Shown: piece by piece, positions 1 through 11,289 of the stretch
How the letters are laid out: each line of letters begins with the position of its first letter
Position numbering within the stretch: the stretch's first letter is position 1
Origin: Ulota crispa
Taxonomy: Eukaryota; Streptophyta; Bryopsida; Orthotrichales; Orthotrichaceae
Direction: 5' to 3'
Assembly: GCA_963920765.1 (NCBI GenBank)
Contig: OY987243.1
Location: 5,394,001 to 5,458,000, forward strand
DNA length: 64,000 bases
Notes under the pieces: model-generated
Told to the model about the DNA's origin: nothing
The model's input: only the letters and a program-made list of their open reading frames with translations
Database searches by the model: none
Translations under genes and position numbers: made by a program

Positions 1-1
1 G

Positions 2-2006
2 GCCTTGACGGAGGCAGCGGTGCCCGGGACGACACTCGGGGTTCTCAAGTTGGAAGGCATCTTGCCAGCTCGTGCTCGGCTGTTCGACACTCCGGGTCTC
101 ATCCACCCACATCAGCTCAGCACCAAGCTCAACCGGGAGGAGCAAAAGCTGGTCGAAGTCCGTAAGGAACTCAAGCCGAGAACCTTTCGTGTGAAGGTGA
201 GCTTTCGTTGTCTTCACCAATTTCTCTTCTAAATCTGTTACTGCATTTTGATGAAATGAGACACTTTCGGAACTTCTCACGAAATCACTAATTTAGACAT
301 GATAACATTCATCATTCAAAAAAACATATATACTTTCTACTAATCTACAAGTATGAGCATATTTCTGCCAAAACGTTAATATCATAGCACTATCTACTAG
401 GACGTGATAAATATGACATAATAAATATGAGAAGTATCATAGGTAAGGCCAAATCAGACTTAAGCAGTCCTTTTTGGGTACCTTGATGGCCCAAGAGCCA
501 AACTCTCCTGAGATCAAATCCTCGTCAGATTTTTGTTCAAAATGGTCATTTCTAGTCAAAGGTTAGTGACTCTAGACATTTAGTTAAGTCATTCTTTGGA
601 GTACTGTATAGTGGTGCTTGGATAAGGTTGACACTTTGGGCTAAAAAAAAGTGTTGACCTTATCCAAGCATTGATCATAAACAAACACTCTATTTGCATG
701 ACCTTCCCTAGTTCTGGTGGTTGCAACTTTGGAGGCGCTTTCCCACTCATGTTTTTGGTTAGCCTAACCAAACGCCTCTTTAAATGATGAGTCAAAATGG
801 GCATTGATGAAAAGCAAACGTTGACCATATGCAAGCACTTGACCTTAACCAAGCTCATAATACATGCTTTGGGCAAAAGGGGAGTGGGGCTGTGATCTTA
901 TCCAATTGTTGCTGTTACAAAGGTTGACGTTAACCAAGCACCACTGTACTTGCTAACAGAAGCAATTACATGTATGAATAGATGAGTTGCTGCTGGAAAC
1001 AGGGGTATGTACAGGAAATAGAGGATCCTCTGCCTTGCTTATAGTGGTTGGATGCTTTACTTCAAACAGGTAGGCAGTACGGTGCACGTTGCAGGACTAC
1101 TTAGACTAGACGTGGTGGAAGCCCCGTCTGAGAGCATTTATGTGACAGTTTGGGCATCTCCGCAACTTCCCTTGCACATGGGGAAAGCTGAGAAAGCTGA
1201 TGAGCTATTCGAGAAGCACCTTGGCGACCGATTATCGGTACGTTCTCTCCTACGTGAAGTATTTAGGCGAACGTTATTTTCACCCTTCTATTCGCAGCAC
1301 CTCTCCTCGAACAAATTCCATTATTGAAAGAGGGCTTTTAGCATTCTAGGGAACTCTTTGTGAGCACTGTCTAAACTGGCATGAAAAAAAGCCCCTCGGT
1401 ACTTTGCGACGCTGAGCTTAGCTCATCAAGCCAATGAGCAATTGGCTTCACGGGTTAGAGTGTGTCAGATCTTTACTTTTGCTTGACTTTCTCACACTTG
1501 TCATGACTTCGGCAATGTTCTCAATTAGCTACTACTTAAAGAATGTGCTGAGTTATAGTTATCTGAACACGAATTGCAGATGAGTTGGTGTAGTTTTATG
1601 TAATTTTTTCTGTATACATTTTTCTGGCGCTTTTTCTGTAGCTTATGACACTGGTTCCACGTTTCTACAGCCACCAGCGGACAAGGAAAGAGCTGCTGAG
1701 ATAGGCCGGTGGGTGCCACGGAGGGTGACCGTGACGGGAGACTCCTGGGAGCACAGCAGTGTGGACGTGGCGGTGGCCGGGTTGGGCTGGGTGGGCATTG
1801 GTGTTAAAGGCACGGCAGTTCTGCAAGCGTGGACATACGAGGGCGTTGCTGTGACCACGCATGAAGCCATGGTGTATGACATGGCGGCTCTCTTTGAAAA
1901 GCCTGGTTTCACGGCCATGAAGACTCCCAGCAAAGGAAACAAGAAGTCCAAAGATCAAAAACCAAAACCCAAGCAGACCATACCTATGGAGGAAATGGTG
2001 TATTGA
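2..2006 (+). CDS. NOA1: NOA1/RIF1-type chloroplast circularly permuted GTPase, 3' part
   Basis: Three exons are readable: 2-196, 1070-1237 and 1671-2006, ending in TGA. All junctions are phase 0 with GT donors at 197 and 1238 and AG acceptors before 1070 and 1671. They give 232 residues, roughly the last 40% of the family's usual 550-600; the 5' exons lie outside the window. Residues 7-13 (VPGTTLG) are the G2/switch I region and 29-32 (DTPG) the G3 motif. In circularly permuted GTPases these follow G4-G5-G1, which is why they sit far downstream. Family blocks REEQ..LV, KELKPRTFRVK, YVTVWASP, PLHMGK, SSVDVAVAGLGW and FEKPGFT follow. In plants this protein acts in the chloroplast in ribosome assembly and rRNA maturation. 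The tail is Lys-rich (GNKKSKDQKPKPK). The paralogue BPG2 is the alternative, but DTPGL.HPHQ and REEQ favour NOA1/RIF1. Exon GC content contrasts sharply with the AT-rich surroundings. Confidence 0.93.
609..946. mobile_element. Tc1/mariner-like MITE in the intron of NOA1
   Basis: The inverted ends are YAGTGGTGCTTGG on the left and CCAAGCACCACTG on the right, followed inward by AAGGTTGAC-type sequence. Both outer edges carry TA (607-608 and 947-948). A CAGT-like start with a TA duplication is the Tc1/mariner/Stowaway pattern. It has no transposase. An inner inverted pair, GGTTGACACTTTGG and AAAGTGTTGACC, suggests foldback structure on the left side. It lies entirely within the intron between exons 2-196 and 1070-1237. 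Confidence 0.6.
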
Positions 2007-2892
2007 ACAGTTTTGCCAATGCTTTAGGAGCTTCCTTGTACACAAAACTCATCAATGTCACACGTATGACATTGATGCGTTGTCATATTTAAACAAATGA
2101 GTTTAGGCCTCCAAAAATATATGTTTTTTGCTTCCAAGGCTTTTCTTTTAAATTGAAATTTGATGTGTAGAGTTTATATTATAACATTAGATGTTGTCTT
2201 AGCGTCATGAAACATAATATTTGCTGCATAGGCGGATGCTTCATTTTGACATGCATAATTATCTGTCATAAATATAATTGTCCTCCTCTTGGATCTCAAG
2301 GTCAAAGGTTTATCAGGTAATGGATAGTACTTGAGGCTTAACAGGATATCAAGTTCGAAACGAGATCCAAACAACAAATGTGTCTCTGGAAACTTGCGTT
2401 CCATTCAAGCAGGTGAGAAGTTGAAATTGAATACCCTCCATGTCTTAGACTAAACCTGCTTTATCTATTCATTTTATTTAATCGTGAAAGTCAGGGCTAC
2501 GTTCTCAATCTTTACCTTAAATACTTTGTTGAGAATTACTCCATAGTGTTTACAATTTGCTCTTGTAATATTGAGTGAGAATTTAATCGTTCAGAGCTTG
2601 GGTCGTGACCTTCTCCAGAACTTATTCAGTCTGGGTCAGGTTTCTGAGATGTTTTTTTATTCTAGTGCCTTCAGTATATGCGAAGATGGAGTTCTTGTTG
2701 TTTGTCTTTACAGACTTACCTGCTTCTTCTTTTTTCAGGTGGTGCTCATCTGAGAAGGCTGTGCATGTTTGTATACATATATCCTGAGGCTTGCAAGATA
2801 CAACATGAACCAGAAAATGTACTTTTTGGTATTATTGATTTTCATTGTCAAGGAAGTTTGAGATCAAAGAAGTGGTCCTCGATCTGCTCTTA
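2007..2892. other. 3' flank of NOA1, no further feature
   Basis: AT-rich DNA after the NOA1 stop codon. It presumably includes the 3' UTR, but I see no convincing poly(A) signal to fix its end. I find no second gene and no repeat ends here. Confidence 0.5.
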
Positions 2893-3093
2893 TTAACCCC
2901 TAAACGTCGGCACGGACAAAAAACGTCCTTTGCCTCCAAAAAAAATGCCCTTCTTATAATTTTCATGAGGGCACCATGCACTGTTGACTTTTCCAACTTT
3001 TTGAAGCAATACTATTGGTGCCCATGTGCAAAACATTGTAGAATGCTACAGGCAGGGCAAACCTTGGTGATCCATCCGTCCTTTAAGGGTTAA
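2893..3093. mobile_element. TTAA-flanked piggyBac-like MITE (short copy)
   Basis: It starts TTAA-CCCCTAAACGTC and ends GTCCTTTAAGGG-TTAA. The interior (GAGGGCACCATGCACTGTTGAC, in part) matches the elements at 4532-4780 and 5834-6207, so this is an internally deleted member of that group. It has no coding capacity. Confidence 0.6.
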
Positions 3094-3246
3094 AAGCCCC
3101 TGCTCTTCAGCAGCCAAGTACATAACAATAAGAAATCCTTAGCTTGTAGAGTTTATTCCAGTTTGAGATATATGGAGGAAATTTCCACTCTTTGCAACTA
3201 ATCTATAAGCCTACTACTAAGTAGGAGCCTACTCTGTGCCGTTTTT

Positions 3247-3424
3247 TTTAGAACCCTCTAGAATGTTTTGGTGGAAGTTGAAGCAAGAAGAGATGTTTTA
3301 AATACAGATCACCAAGCACCCTCCAATCATGTCCTTTTTCAAAAAAAATTAGAATTTTTTGGTGGAAGTTGAAACAATAAAAGATGCTCTATATACAAAT
3401 CACCAAACGTCCTCCAACCATGTT
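3247..3424. repeat. Diverged tandem duplication, about 88 bp units
   Basis: A unit containing GGTGGAAGTTGAAGCAA, then ACAGATCACCAAGC and CCTCCAATCATG, is repeated about 88 bp downstream with a few substitutions (GGTGGAAGTTGAAACAA, CCTCCAACCATG). There is no open frame. The rest of 3094-3749 shows nothing I recognise. Confidence 0.6.
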
Positions 3425-3749
3425 TTAAGAAAACCAAAAAAATGCCAATCACCCCCAGTCAAAGTATTATAAAATAGCATTGTGATGAAGGCAACTATTA
3501 TCTTTGGTTCCAAATAAGGACTATAATGATATTGCATCAAGGTTAGGCTTTGAACCATTTATTAGAGATTGATTTCTTATGAAATACACAAATATTAGAT
3601 TCTAGATCAATTGATTAGTGAGGTATTGATTTTTTGTAAACTTGAATGTTGCATTACCCATACATTGTCAACTCACTCAAAGCATGTGCTTGTATACTTG
3701 TGTATGAAGAAGAGGGTGCAATCTAATAGTGAATTTTGTAATTTTTTTA

Positions 3750-4157
3750 GGGAATTGATATGTGCACACCGGGGGGTTGATATTTGCACACCCCCCTAGG
3801 AGGTAAAGTATAGATTTCTACCATAAAAAAGTTGAATTTGAGAAATTTAAATTCAGATTTGGACTCGGAACCATGATTTACTCTAGAACCACAAAAAGGT
3901 TGCAATTAAACATTGCCCAATGAAAAAGCTTATGTTTTTTTACAATCAAAAGTAAAAGTAACACTTTTCCCCTAGCTAAACTTTTTCACTAGGTGTTGTT
4001 CAGTTGCAACCTTTTTGTGATTCTACAATAAATCATGGTCTCTAAATCCAAATCTAAATTCAAATTTTTCAAATTCAACTTTTTAATGGTAGAAATCTAT
4101 AATTTACCCCACAATGGGTGTGCAAATATCAACCCCCAATGTGCACATATCAATTCC
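3750..4157. mobile_element. Foldback MITE, family F, copy 1
   Basis: A 408 bp element whose two halves are inverted copies. It starts GGGAATTGATATGTGCACA and ends TGTGCACATATCAATTCC, and the AAAGTTGAATTTGAGAAA type arms pair across the centre near 3955. It is flanked by an exact 8-bp repeat TTTTTTTA (3742-3749 and 4158-4165). An 8-bp duplication is typical of hAT elements. Related copies lie at 31451-31859 and 49981-50374. Confidence 0.7.
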
Positions 4158-4531
4158 TTTTTTTAAACCTACAAAAGTGTTTGAAAAAGAAATGACAAAA
4201 AAAATTGGAAAATATATCTTTTTTCAATGATACTCCCTAGTATTCTAGTTTGTCACTATTCTCCTTCATTCTTGTTCTTATGTTCTCTTGACAAATGAAT
4301 TCTTTTAGAAAGTGGAGGAAAAAAGGTGTAGAATATATAACGGCCAAAAGCCTCATTCCCATTACTAGTTGAACTTAGGAAATAAAATAAAATAAATTTC
4401 AAATAACTTTCTAAGAAACACCAAGTGAGTGAAATATGTATATAATAAATGAATTGGTTTGTCATGGTCAAAGGCAAAATTGGCACACATAACATACTCA
4501 AGTTTTAATTCAACTTCAAAAGCATGTGCAT

Positions 4532-5837
4532 TTAATCCTTAAACGCGGAAGAGGACGATTTTTGTCTCTGGGCTTTAAAAAACACTATGTGAGCAGAAAA
4601 TGCAGTTTTTTGTGTGATTTTTTTCGGAAGTGATTGTAAACAATGGTCCATTGTAGAAGGCAAAAAAATTATAAAATTAATTGCACCCATATGTTTGGGT
4701 AACTCAAATTTTGAGAAATTTCAAAGTCTTGGTGTTAGGTTTTAAGTTGCCGTTATTGTAATTTTTATTAGGGCACCATGTACAATGGTCTCAAACAAAG
4801 ATTGTCAAGCCTTGTTTTTGCATTGAGAGGTCATGTCAAACATGACATGAAAATGAGGTCAATTGGCCACTTTTTTTTCTTGTAAGTTTTATATCTCATT
4901 CTTGCCCCAATCCCAACCAAGCATACCAAATTTCAACCCCAAAAAATCAAAATCCAAATTTTGATAATTTTTTTTGTGTAACAAATCATGGTTTTACATG
5001 GTGTTACAAGAAAATTGATTGAAAAACAGTGATGATGAATTTTGGAGATTTGATAGCATGGGTATATAGGTAGCATCCATATGCACATCTGTGTGCAAAT
5101 CTTCCATGCTAAAAATACCCCTTAAGTAAAACAAAATTGATCTTTGTAGGGTTTAGTGTGACCCGTGATATGTCCAAATTTTGTAAAATATATATTTTCT
5201 TGTGATAATCAAATTTTGCTATTTAACTCATACATTGTGACTAAGATTGTACCTTTGAACATGCTATTGTGTTTCTTTGGTGAAAAACTAACTAAAAAAT
5301 AAAAATATATATTTTACAAAATTTTGACATATCACGGGTCACACTAAACCCTACAAAGATCAATTTTGTTTTACTTAAGGGGTATTTTTAGCATGGAAGA
5401 TTTGCACACAGATGTGCATATGGATGCTACCTATATACCCATGCTATCAAATCTCCAAAATTCATCATCACTGTTTTTCAATCAATTTTCTTGTAACACC
5501 ATGTAAAACCATGATTTGTTACACAAAAAAAATTATCAAAATTTGGATTTTGATTTTTTGGGGTTGAAATTTGGTATGCTTGGTTGGGATTGGGGCAAGA
5601 ATGAGATATAAAAATTACAAGAAAAAAAAGTGGCCAATTGACCTCATTTTCATGTCATGTTTGACATGACCTCTCAATGCAAAAACAAGGCTCAACAATC
5701 TTTGTTCGAGGCTACTGTACTATTGACTTTTTCAACTTTCAAAAATAATATTTTAGTATGTGGGCACCACTATAGAAACCACTGTTCACTATAATCACTA
5801 TAGAGGGGGCAGGCATGGTGACCACCCCCGGTGTTTA
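4532..5837. mobile_element. TTAA-flanked piggyBac-like MITE split by a palindromic element
   Basis: The left end is TTAA-TCCTTAAACGCGG and the right end is degenerate, reaching the TTAA at 5834-5837. The outer parts (4536-4783 and 5718-5833) align with the neighbouring element 5834-6207: both have a TTTTTTTC.GAAGTGATTGTAAACA-like block and a TTGACTTTT.CAAC block. The middle, 4784-5717, is a separate insertion. Without it the element is about 370 bp, matching its neighbour. Confidence 0.5.
4784..5717. mobile_element. Near-perfect 934 bp palindromic insertion
   Basis: Two arms of roughly 420 bp are inverted copies with only scattered mismatches, around a loop of about 90 bp near 5205-5297. CCTTGTTTTTGCATTGAGAG on the left faces CTCTCAATGCAAAAACAAGG on the right. 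The edges are flanked by TAC (4781-4783 and 5718-5720), and the midpoint of those edges coincides with the symmetry centre near 5251, which supports the boundaries. It has no open frame. A transcript through it would form a long hairpin RNA. Confidence 0.7.
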
Positions 5838-6207
5838 ACTCTTAATCGCCGAGGCGAACGCTCTGCTGCAGCTGAAAAAACCAAATTACAGAATCAAAAA
5901 ACTTGTTTTCCATCGGATTTTTTTCAAAAGTGATTGTAAACACAGTGTCCATCATGGATGGCAAAAAACTATCTCATTAGAAGCATTCATGTTTTTTGGT
6001 AATCAAAATTGTGAGAAGATTCAGAGACATAGTGATAGGTCCCAAGTTGCCCTTAGTGCAATTTTCATGAGGTCTGCAAGCAATGTTGACTTTTGCAACC
6101 TCTAGAAACAATTCTACTCGTGCCCAGTTGCCCACCTATGAAAACAACACTATAGAAAGCTACAAGTAGGGCAAGCCACGATCACCCACCCGACGCTTAA
6201 GGGTTAA
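5834..6207. mobile_element. TTAA-flanked piggyBac-like MITE
   Basis: It starts TTAA-CTCTTAATCGCCGAGG and ends CCGACGCTTAAGGG-TTAA, 374 bp in all. It shares its left TTAA (5834-5837) with the right end of 4532-5837, so the two relatives are abutted. A second GGGTTAA follows the right end. Confidence 0.55.
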
Positions 6208-6585
6208 GGGTTAAAATTTAAGTGAAGATACTCATTGCCACTCAACACTCAATTTAGCCCTTATGTATTTGTGGTTTGCATTCTAAACAAAGAACGTATA
6301 TCTAAGGTGGTATATAAAACAAAATTGTTAAATGAATGATGTATGAAAAATACACGGAGTGCAATATGAACACAAATACATGAAGCAATGTTTGAAATTT
6401 TGACTCTCCTCAATAAAAATTCTACATTTCTCATTTTTAACTAATTTTTTTAGTGCATACACTAGTTATTGCCTACATACTTGTACTATAAGTAGAAGTT
6501 TTCCCAAAATCTCGTGCAAAATCTAACCATTCCATTTGATTCAATTTTTTGTACATTTCAATGGATTATATCTCTATCATTATTT
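6208..6585. other. AT-rich spacer, nothing recognised
   Basis: No repeat ends, open frames or RNA genes that I can support. Confidence 0.5.
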
Positions 6586-8215
6586 TTAATCTCCCCACTC
6601 TTTTGACATGATGTGAGCCGCAATGGTTTTGGGCAGGTACCTGTGATTGGAGATTTTTATATTTTAGGTTGAAATTGTAATGGAATGTAGGAACAAGGTT
6701 TGTCTTTTATATGTACTAAATTTCATGATGTTTGGAATTATGGGTAAAAAGTTATGACTTTTGTTTTTTTCATTCAACAAGTAGCTTGGGCAAAATTTAA
6801 AAATCACTTTTTTCATAAACAAAAACTTTGAATTGGTTTAGGAGATTTATGTGAATGTAGGAAGCTTTGAATCATTCCATTTTGATCGACAAGATGAAAA
6901 TTATGAGGATTTTTAGTTTGCAAGCAGTTATGGATTCTCTACTCTAAAATAAACTTTGAAGTCCTTTATTTTACTCAATTTTCATTATTTTGGAAAAAGA
7001 CAAAACCAAAGGATGTAGATTGTTTATTACAATGTTATGACCATTGGGATTGGCATTTTTCATTTCCATAATTAGATTCTTAACAATTTTGTGTTTTGAG
7101 TCATTCTCTACTTCTTTTTACCTACTAATTTTGTCCCATATGTTATACAATTCCAAATGATTTGAAACTTCTTTAACATGTACTTTACTTAGGTGGAAAA
7201 GGACCAAGCCCCCTTTTGGGGGACAAATGGGATTTTGGGCATGTACCTATGGCTAAACTACTTTGCGTGATTTTTTTGAAAATTTTATGGATGATGGGGA
7301 GTTCAAAGATTTATGTGGGCATCCAATTTTCCTTCATTTTGACATTTATTGAAGAAGTTAAAAATGAATTTCTAGAAAACAAGCAAAATTGGGCAGCCCA
7401 AAAACTTCTTTAAAATTTGCATTTAAAAAAAATAAAAATAAGAAGTAGGTTTTTTAGACTTATATATACATAGGGAGCTTTGAATCATTCAATTTTGATT
7501 AATGAGATGAAAGTTATGAGAAGATTTCGTTTGCGGGTAGGTGTGGTTTTGAGAGAAACCACACCTACCCTCAAACAAAATCTTCTCATAACTTTCATCT
7601 CATCAATCAAAATTGAATGATTCAAAGCTCCCTATGTACATAAGTCTAAAGAACCTATTTTTTATTTTTATTTTTTTTAAATGCAAATTTTAAAGAAGTT
7701 TTTGGGTTGCCCAATCTTGCCCGTTTTTGGAAATTCATTTTTAACTTCTTTAATAAATGTCAAAATGAAGAAAAAATTGGATGCCCATGTAGATATTTGA
7801 AGTCCTTACTTTCAGTAAATGTTTCAAAAAATCACAAAAAGTAGATTAGATGTAGGTACATGCCTAAAATCCATTTGTCCCCCAAGAGGACAATTGGTCC
7901 TTTAGGGGTTAAATAGAATAAGGAATTTAGAGAAGCATCACCCACATGCCCTTTTTCTTTAGGAATTTCACCTTTTGAAGGATAATTGCCCGCTTTTTCA
8001 CAAGACGTTTTTGAACATTCAAACCATTCTAACTTCCAATCCACTCAATGAAAAACTCTGAAATTTTTTCTGCATCTTCTAAAACTATTCTTCTACAAGA
8101 TTCTTCAATCACATGCGCATAAAAATGTTTTTGTTTTCATATTTGATTAATGCTCTAAAAATGGCAGTTTTGGAGAGTTTTTGGTGAAAACTTTGCTTGG
8201 TCCTTCAGAAGTTAA
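6586..8215. mobile_element. Long TTAA-flanked piggyBac-like MITE carrying a nested relative
   Basis: The outer parts are an inverted relative of 27827-28747. ACCATTGGGATTGGCATTTT, CATGTACTTTACTTAGGTGG and, at the far end, GTTTTTGGTGAAAACTTTGC then TTGGTCC all occur there in the opposite orientation. The edges are TTAA-TCTCCCC (degenerate) at 6586 and GGTCCTTCAGAAG-TTAA at 8212-8215. Removing the nested 7199-7912 leaves about 916 bp, close to the 921 bp of 27827-28747. It has no transposase. Confidence 0.6.
7199..7912. mobile_element. Foldback piggyBac-like MITE nested in 6586-8215
   Basis: A roughly 714 bp palindrome centred near 7553 on a GTAGGTGTGGTTT / AAACCACACCTAC hairpin. Each arm resembles the left half of 54808-55760 (GGGGGACAAATGG, TTTTGGGCATGTACCTA, GATGAAAGTTATGAGAAG). 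The right end is intact (GGTCCTTTAGGGG-TTAA); about 10 bp of the left end appears lost. It interrupts the host element between ACTTAGGTGG and ATAAGGAATT. Confidence 0.65.
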
Positions 8216-8853
8216 ATGAGCTCTCAATACTATGAAGTGCCCTTCTATTCCATTCAAATTTATGCGATCAAATCATGCCCGCTATCAGTGAATGGCCTTG
8301 CAAAAATGCCAAAATTAAAAGGTAAAGAAAAACAGAAAAATGTAGGAAATTCAAGTAGAATCTTTGATAGGCCTGGTGTAAGTGATAATTAGCGAGGGTG
8401 CTAATGCAATTGTAGATTACCACTAAAAAAAACAACACCAATTTTTGAGAATGTTTGTTTGGACTTATATAGGAAGATTGGGGTCAATTATCGACATTTA
8501 TATTAAAAAGATACATATAAACTATATTATCTCACATTAGTTAAAGACACTTCGGAATATAATGATAAACGAGGAATTGTTGTTTTCAACTCTAAAGATG
8601 CAATAACTAGTGTAACCCATGTGTCCTATGGACACACTTTGGAAAATTCGATGGCACAATTAATCTCATAGTGTCAAATATTATAATTTGATGCCTATTA
8701 TAAATATGTAAAAAAATTAACATGAAATTTGATAAAATTTGATAAAAATAATGTCACATACTCTACATTAGTCAAAAAGCAAAGTGTTACATATTCTCAT
8801 CAACTTGATCTTCATCTGCACTCTCTATAGACAACTTAGTCTCCATTGCTCCT

Positions 8854-9515
8854 TTAAACCTCTCAACCCTTCAACAGCCCTGGAATTTTGGAGTATATCA
8901 AGACTTGCTTGAAAGTGAACAAAATGTTGGCATTTTGATCAATCTTATCAATTTTCTTTGAAATGTAACCATACGAATTCAAGGTAGACATGTTATAGAT
9001 AGCATAGGAAAAGAAATCACAACCATATCACTTATGGATTGAAAGACTATAATGTTTGATTATGAGGGTGTTAAAATTGTGAAAGTGATTTGAAATCTTT
9101 CAATCCTCTTTTTGCATCTCAAACCTAAAATCAAGGATACCAAAAAAATATGAGTATGTAAAGTATAACATGCATAACTCCAATCAAAGTACAACTTCTC
9201 AAAATCTTTTATACAATTTTTTTAAATGAAAATTTAATGTGATTTTTTATCCAAGCTCTAGTGTACTTGAGGCTCATTTCCAAGAGCTTTCAACACTAGA
9301 AAGTGAAGATTTGCAATGAACACCCTTGCACAAAATCTTGAATAAACAAATCATGTTAATTCATTTTCAAGATCAAACTCTTGATGTTGAAATTAGACTT
9401 TAACAAGAATTTAAACATAACAAAATGCACTAAAAAAATATTAAGGAAACTTGGGGCATCCCTAAATGAAACTTAGAGGGGCGCAATTTGAGCCCCTTGG
9501 GCGTTGAGGGGTTAA
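8854..9515. mobile_element. Possible TTAA-flanked MITE inside the Helitron-like element
   Basis: The right end is clear: CCTTGGGCGTTGAGGGG-TTAA. The left end TTAA-ACCTCTCAACCC is a weak match to its complement. The sister Helitron copy at 44008-45539 lacks a block here, which fits an insertion, but the left boundary is uncertain. Confidence 0.35.
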
Positions 9516-9952
9516 ACCCTAAAACTCACTTCCACCATAATTGAGCACAAAATCCTCTTCTCACAATCACTTGATGTATAGAACTAAATTACACTCTAAA
9601 TTATTGCAAAGTAGACGTTCAAATTGGAAATTCCATTTCCTCCACAAGAAAATAATTCTTACTCTTTATCCGCACACTCCAATTTCAAACTTTACCCATG
9701 CAATAAAATATTTGTCTTTGTTTAGCAAACATTCCCTTACATTAAAACGTTTTTTGTTTTATACCCAAAGTTTTTTACCCACACAATAAAAGGAACATCA
9801 TTTTTTTTGCACTCATAAAAATATTATTTATTTTTTACCTACACAACTTTTTTAACAACATCAAAGGCAAGTTATCTACTATCTATAAAAAAAAACTCAT
9901 GTTTGACCTGTCAATTTGGCCATCACTTACCGGTCTTACCAGCTACACTTGG

Positions 9953-10250
9953 GGGACATGGGCGCATGCAGGACATGGGTGTATGGAGGACATGGGTGCA
10001 TGGGGGACATGGGTGTATGGAAGACATGGGTGCATGGGGGACATGGACAAATGGGGGACATGGGTGTATGGAAGACATGGGTGCATGGGGGACATGGACA
10101 AATGGGGGACATGTGCGCATAAGAAACATGGGCATATGGGGGACATGTGCGCATGAGAAACATGGGCATATGGGGGACATGGGCGCATTGGAGACATGGG
10201 CGCGTGGGGACATGGACACATGGGGGGCATTGGTGCATGGGGGGCATGGG
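9953..10250. repeat. Minisatellite of 17-bp units, about 17 copies
   Basis: The unit is about GGGGACATGGGYGCATG on the + strand. Variant units (GAAGACATGGGTGCATG, GGGGACATGGACAAATG) alternate and give higher-order periods. Because 17 is not a multiple of 3, long open frames run through it in all six frames; these are artefacts of the repeat, not genes. The + strand is G-rich. Confidence 0.9.
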
Positions 10251-10258
10251 ATGGATAG

Positions 10259-11289
10259 AATTTTTTTTAAAGAATATGCTTAGGCCTGTATTTACCTTGG
10301 TAAATGGGTTTACAGGACTTGTGTTCAAGAAAAAAAACAAGGCAACTGAATAAAGAAAATGTAGACTTGATTACAATACTTTTGCATCCAAGTCAACAAA
10401 GATGACTTGTCTAGGCTCTAGGGTGATTATGTTTTTTTCTGTTTTTTTGTAATCCCTTATAATACTAACCATACAAACTTTGCTTTTATATAAATCAAGT
10501 GCTAAATTCATAGTAATTTTCTTTTCTTTAGCATAGAAGCTACAATGGATATTGAGGAAATATAACATTGTGTTTTGTGAAAAAATCACATTTGAATGTG
10601 TTATTTTATATGGTCTATCATGTTCAACCATGTAGACAATGGATTTGGTTGTTTGCATGCAATGTTTTTCATTGTTGATACTACTGAATGATTTTAGCAT
10701 AAGTTTTATTTTTTGAAATCATAATGTAACCACATGTGTCACAAAATATGTCTTAATGTAATCACATGTGTCACAAAATATGTCTTCCCTTCTTTGAACG
10801 TACAAAGGCGTCACTTGTGGTATTTTCATATGCCATGTGACGTTTTCATGAACATGGTATTGAACACTTAAAAGAATTGAATTCTATGATTCAAATTGAA
10901 TGTAATGAAGCTTCTACATTCCAAATACAATATCATTTAAAATATTCGGAGAACTATTTATTGGGTACTCCATTGAATCTCTTGTTAAATGAAAGACTTT
11001 TATAGAAAACACAGGAATTTGTGATTTTATTAAGAACGTTGTCTCTCGCATGCTTGCTCATATCCTTACTATCATCCCGCGTATGTTGAAGAAATCATTG
11101 AATTCTATAACAAACAATATACTAAAATGTACATTTAAAGCAAGTTTCAATGACAAAAACAAATCAAGCATTGAGTACAAAACATCCAGATTAAGTTTAA
11201 TAAACAGTTAAACACCAGTTGACTATATAGAAAGATAATTATAAAAAATAAAGGGTAATCAATTATATTTAGAGCATGTTATTAATTTC
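10259..11289. other. AT-rich spacer, no gene recognised
   Basis: A short imperfect duplication (AATGTAACCACATGTGTCAC, then AATGTAATCACATGTGTCAC near 10740) is the only structure noted. Confidence 0.5.

Larger units (their letters stand above)
8607..10258 (-). mobile_element. Helitron-like element, minus strand, with internal minisatellite
   Basis: Read on the minus strand, the 3' end is at 8607: hairpin TGTGTCC-AT-AGGACACA, a short spacer, then CTAG followed by T. These are canonical Helitron 3' features. The segment around 9650-9890 and the minisatellite 9953-10250 recur in 44008-45539, which ends in the same hairpin and CTAG. The 5' end is not fixed; TCTATCC near 10258 is only a guess. No Rep/helicase remnant is seen, so it is non-autonomous. 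Confidence 0.5.

Noticed and set aside
478-535. Possible SINE or tRNA-like head (GATCAAATCC) in the NOA1 intron
   Set aside because: Only a weak B-box-like match, with no convincing A box or repeat ends.
1052-1327. Reading the NOA1 middle exon as a standalone 91-codon gene
   Set aside because: Residues before 1070 and after 1237 do not fit the family, while AG and GT boundaries at those points give a continuous NOA1 alignment.
9899-10340. Several long overlapping open frames on both strands
   Set aside because: All run through the 17-bp minisatellite, whose unit lacks stops in most frames. The Cys/Pro/His-rich or Gly/Trp-rich translations are repeat artefacts.
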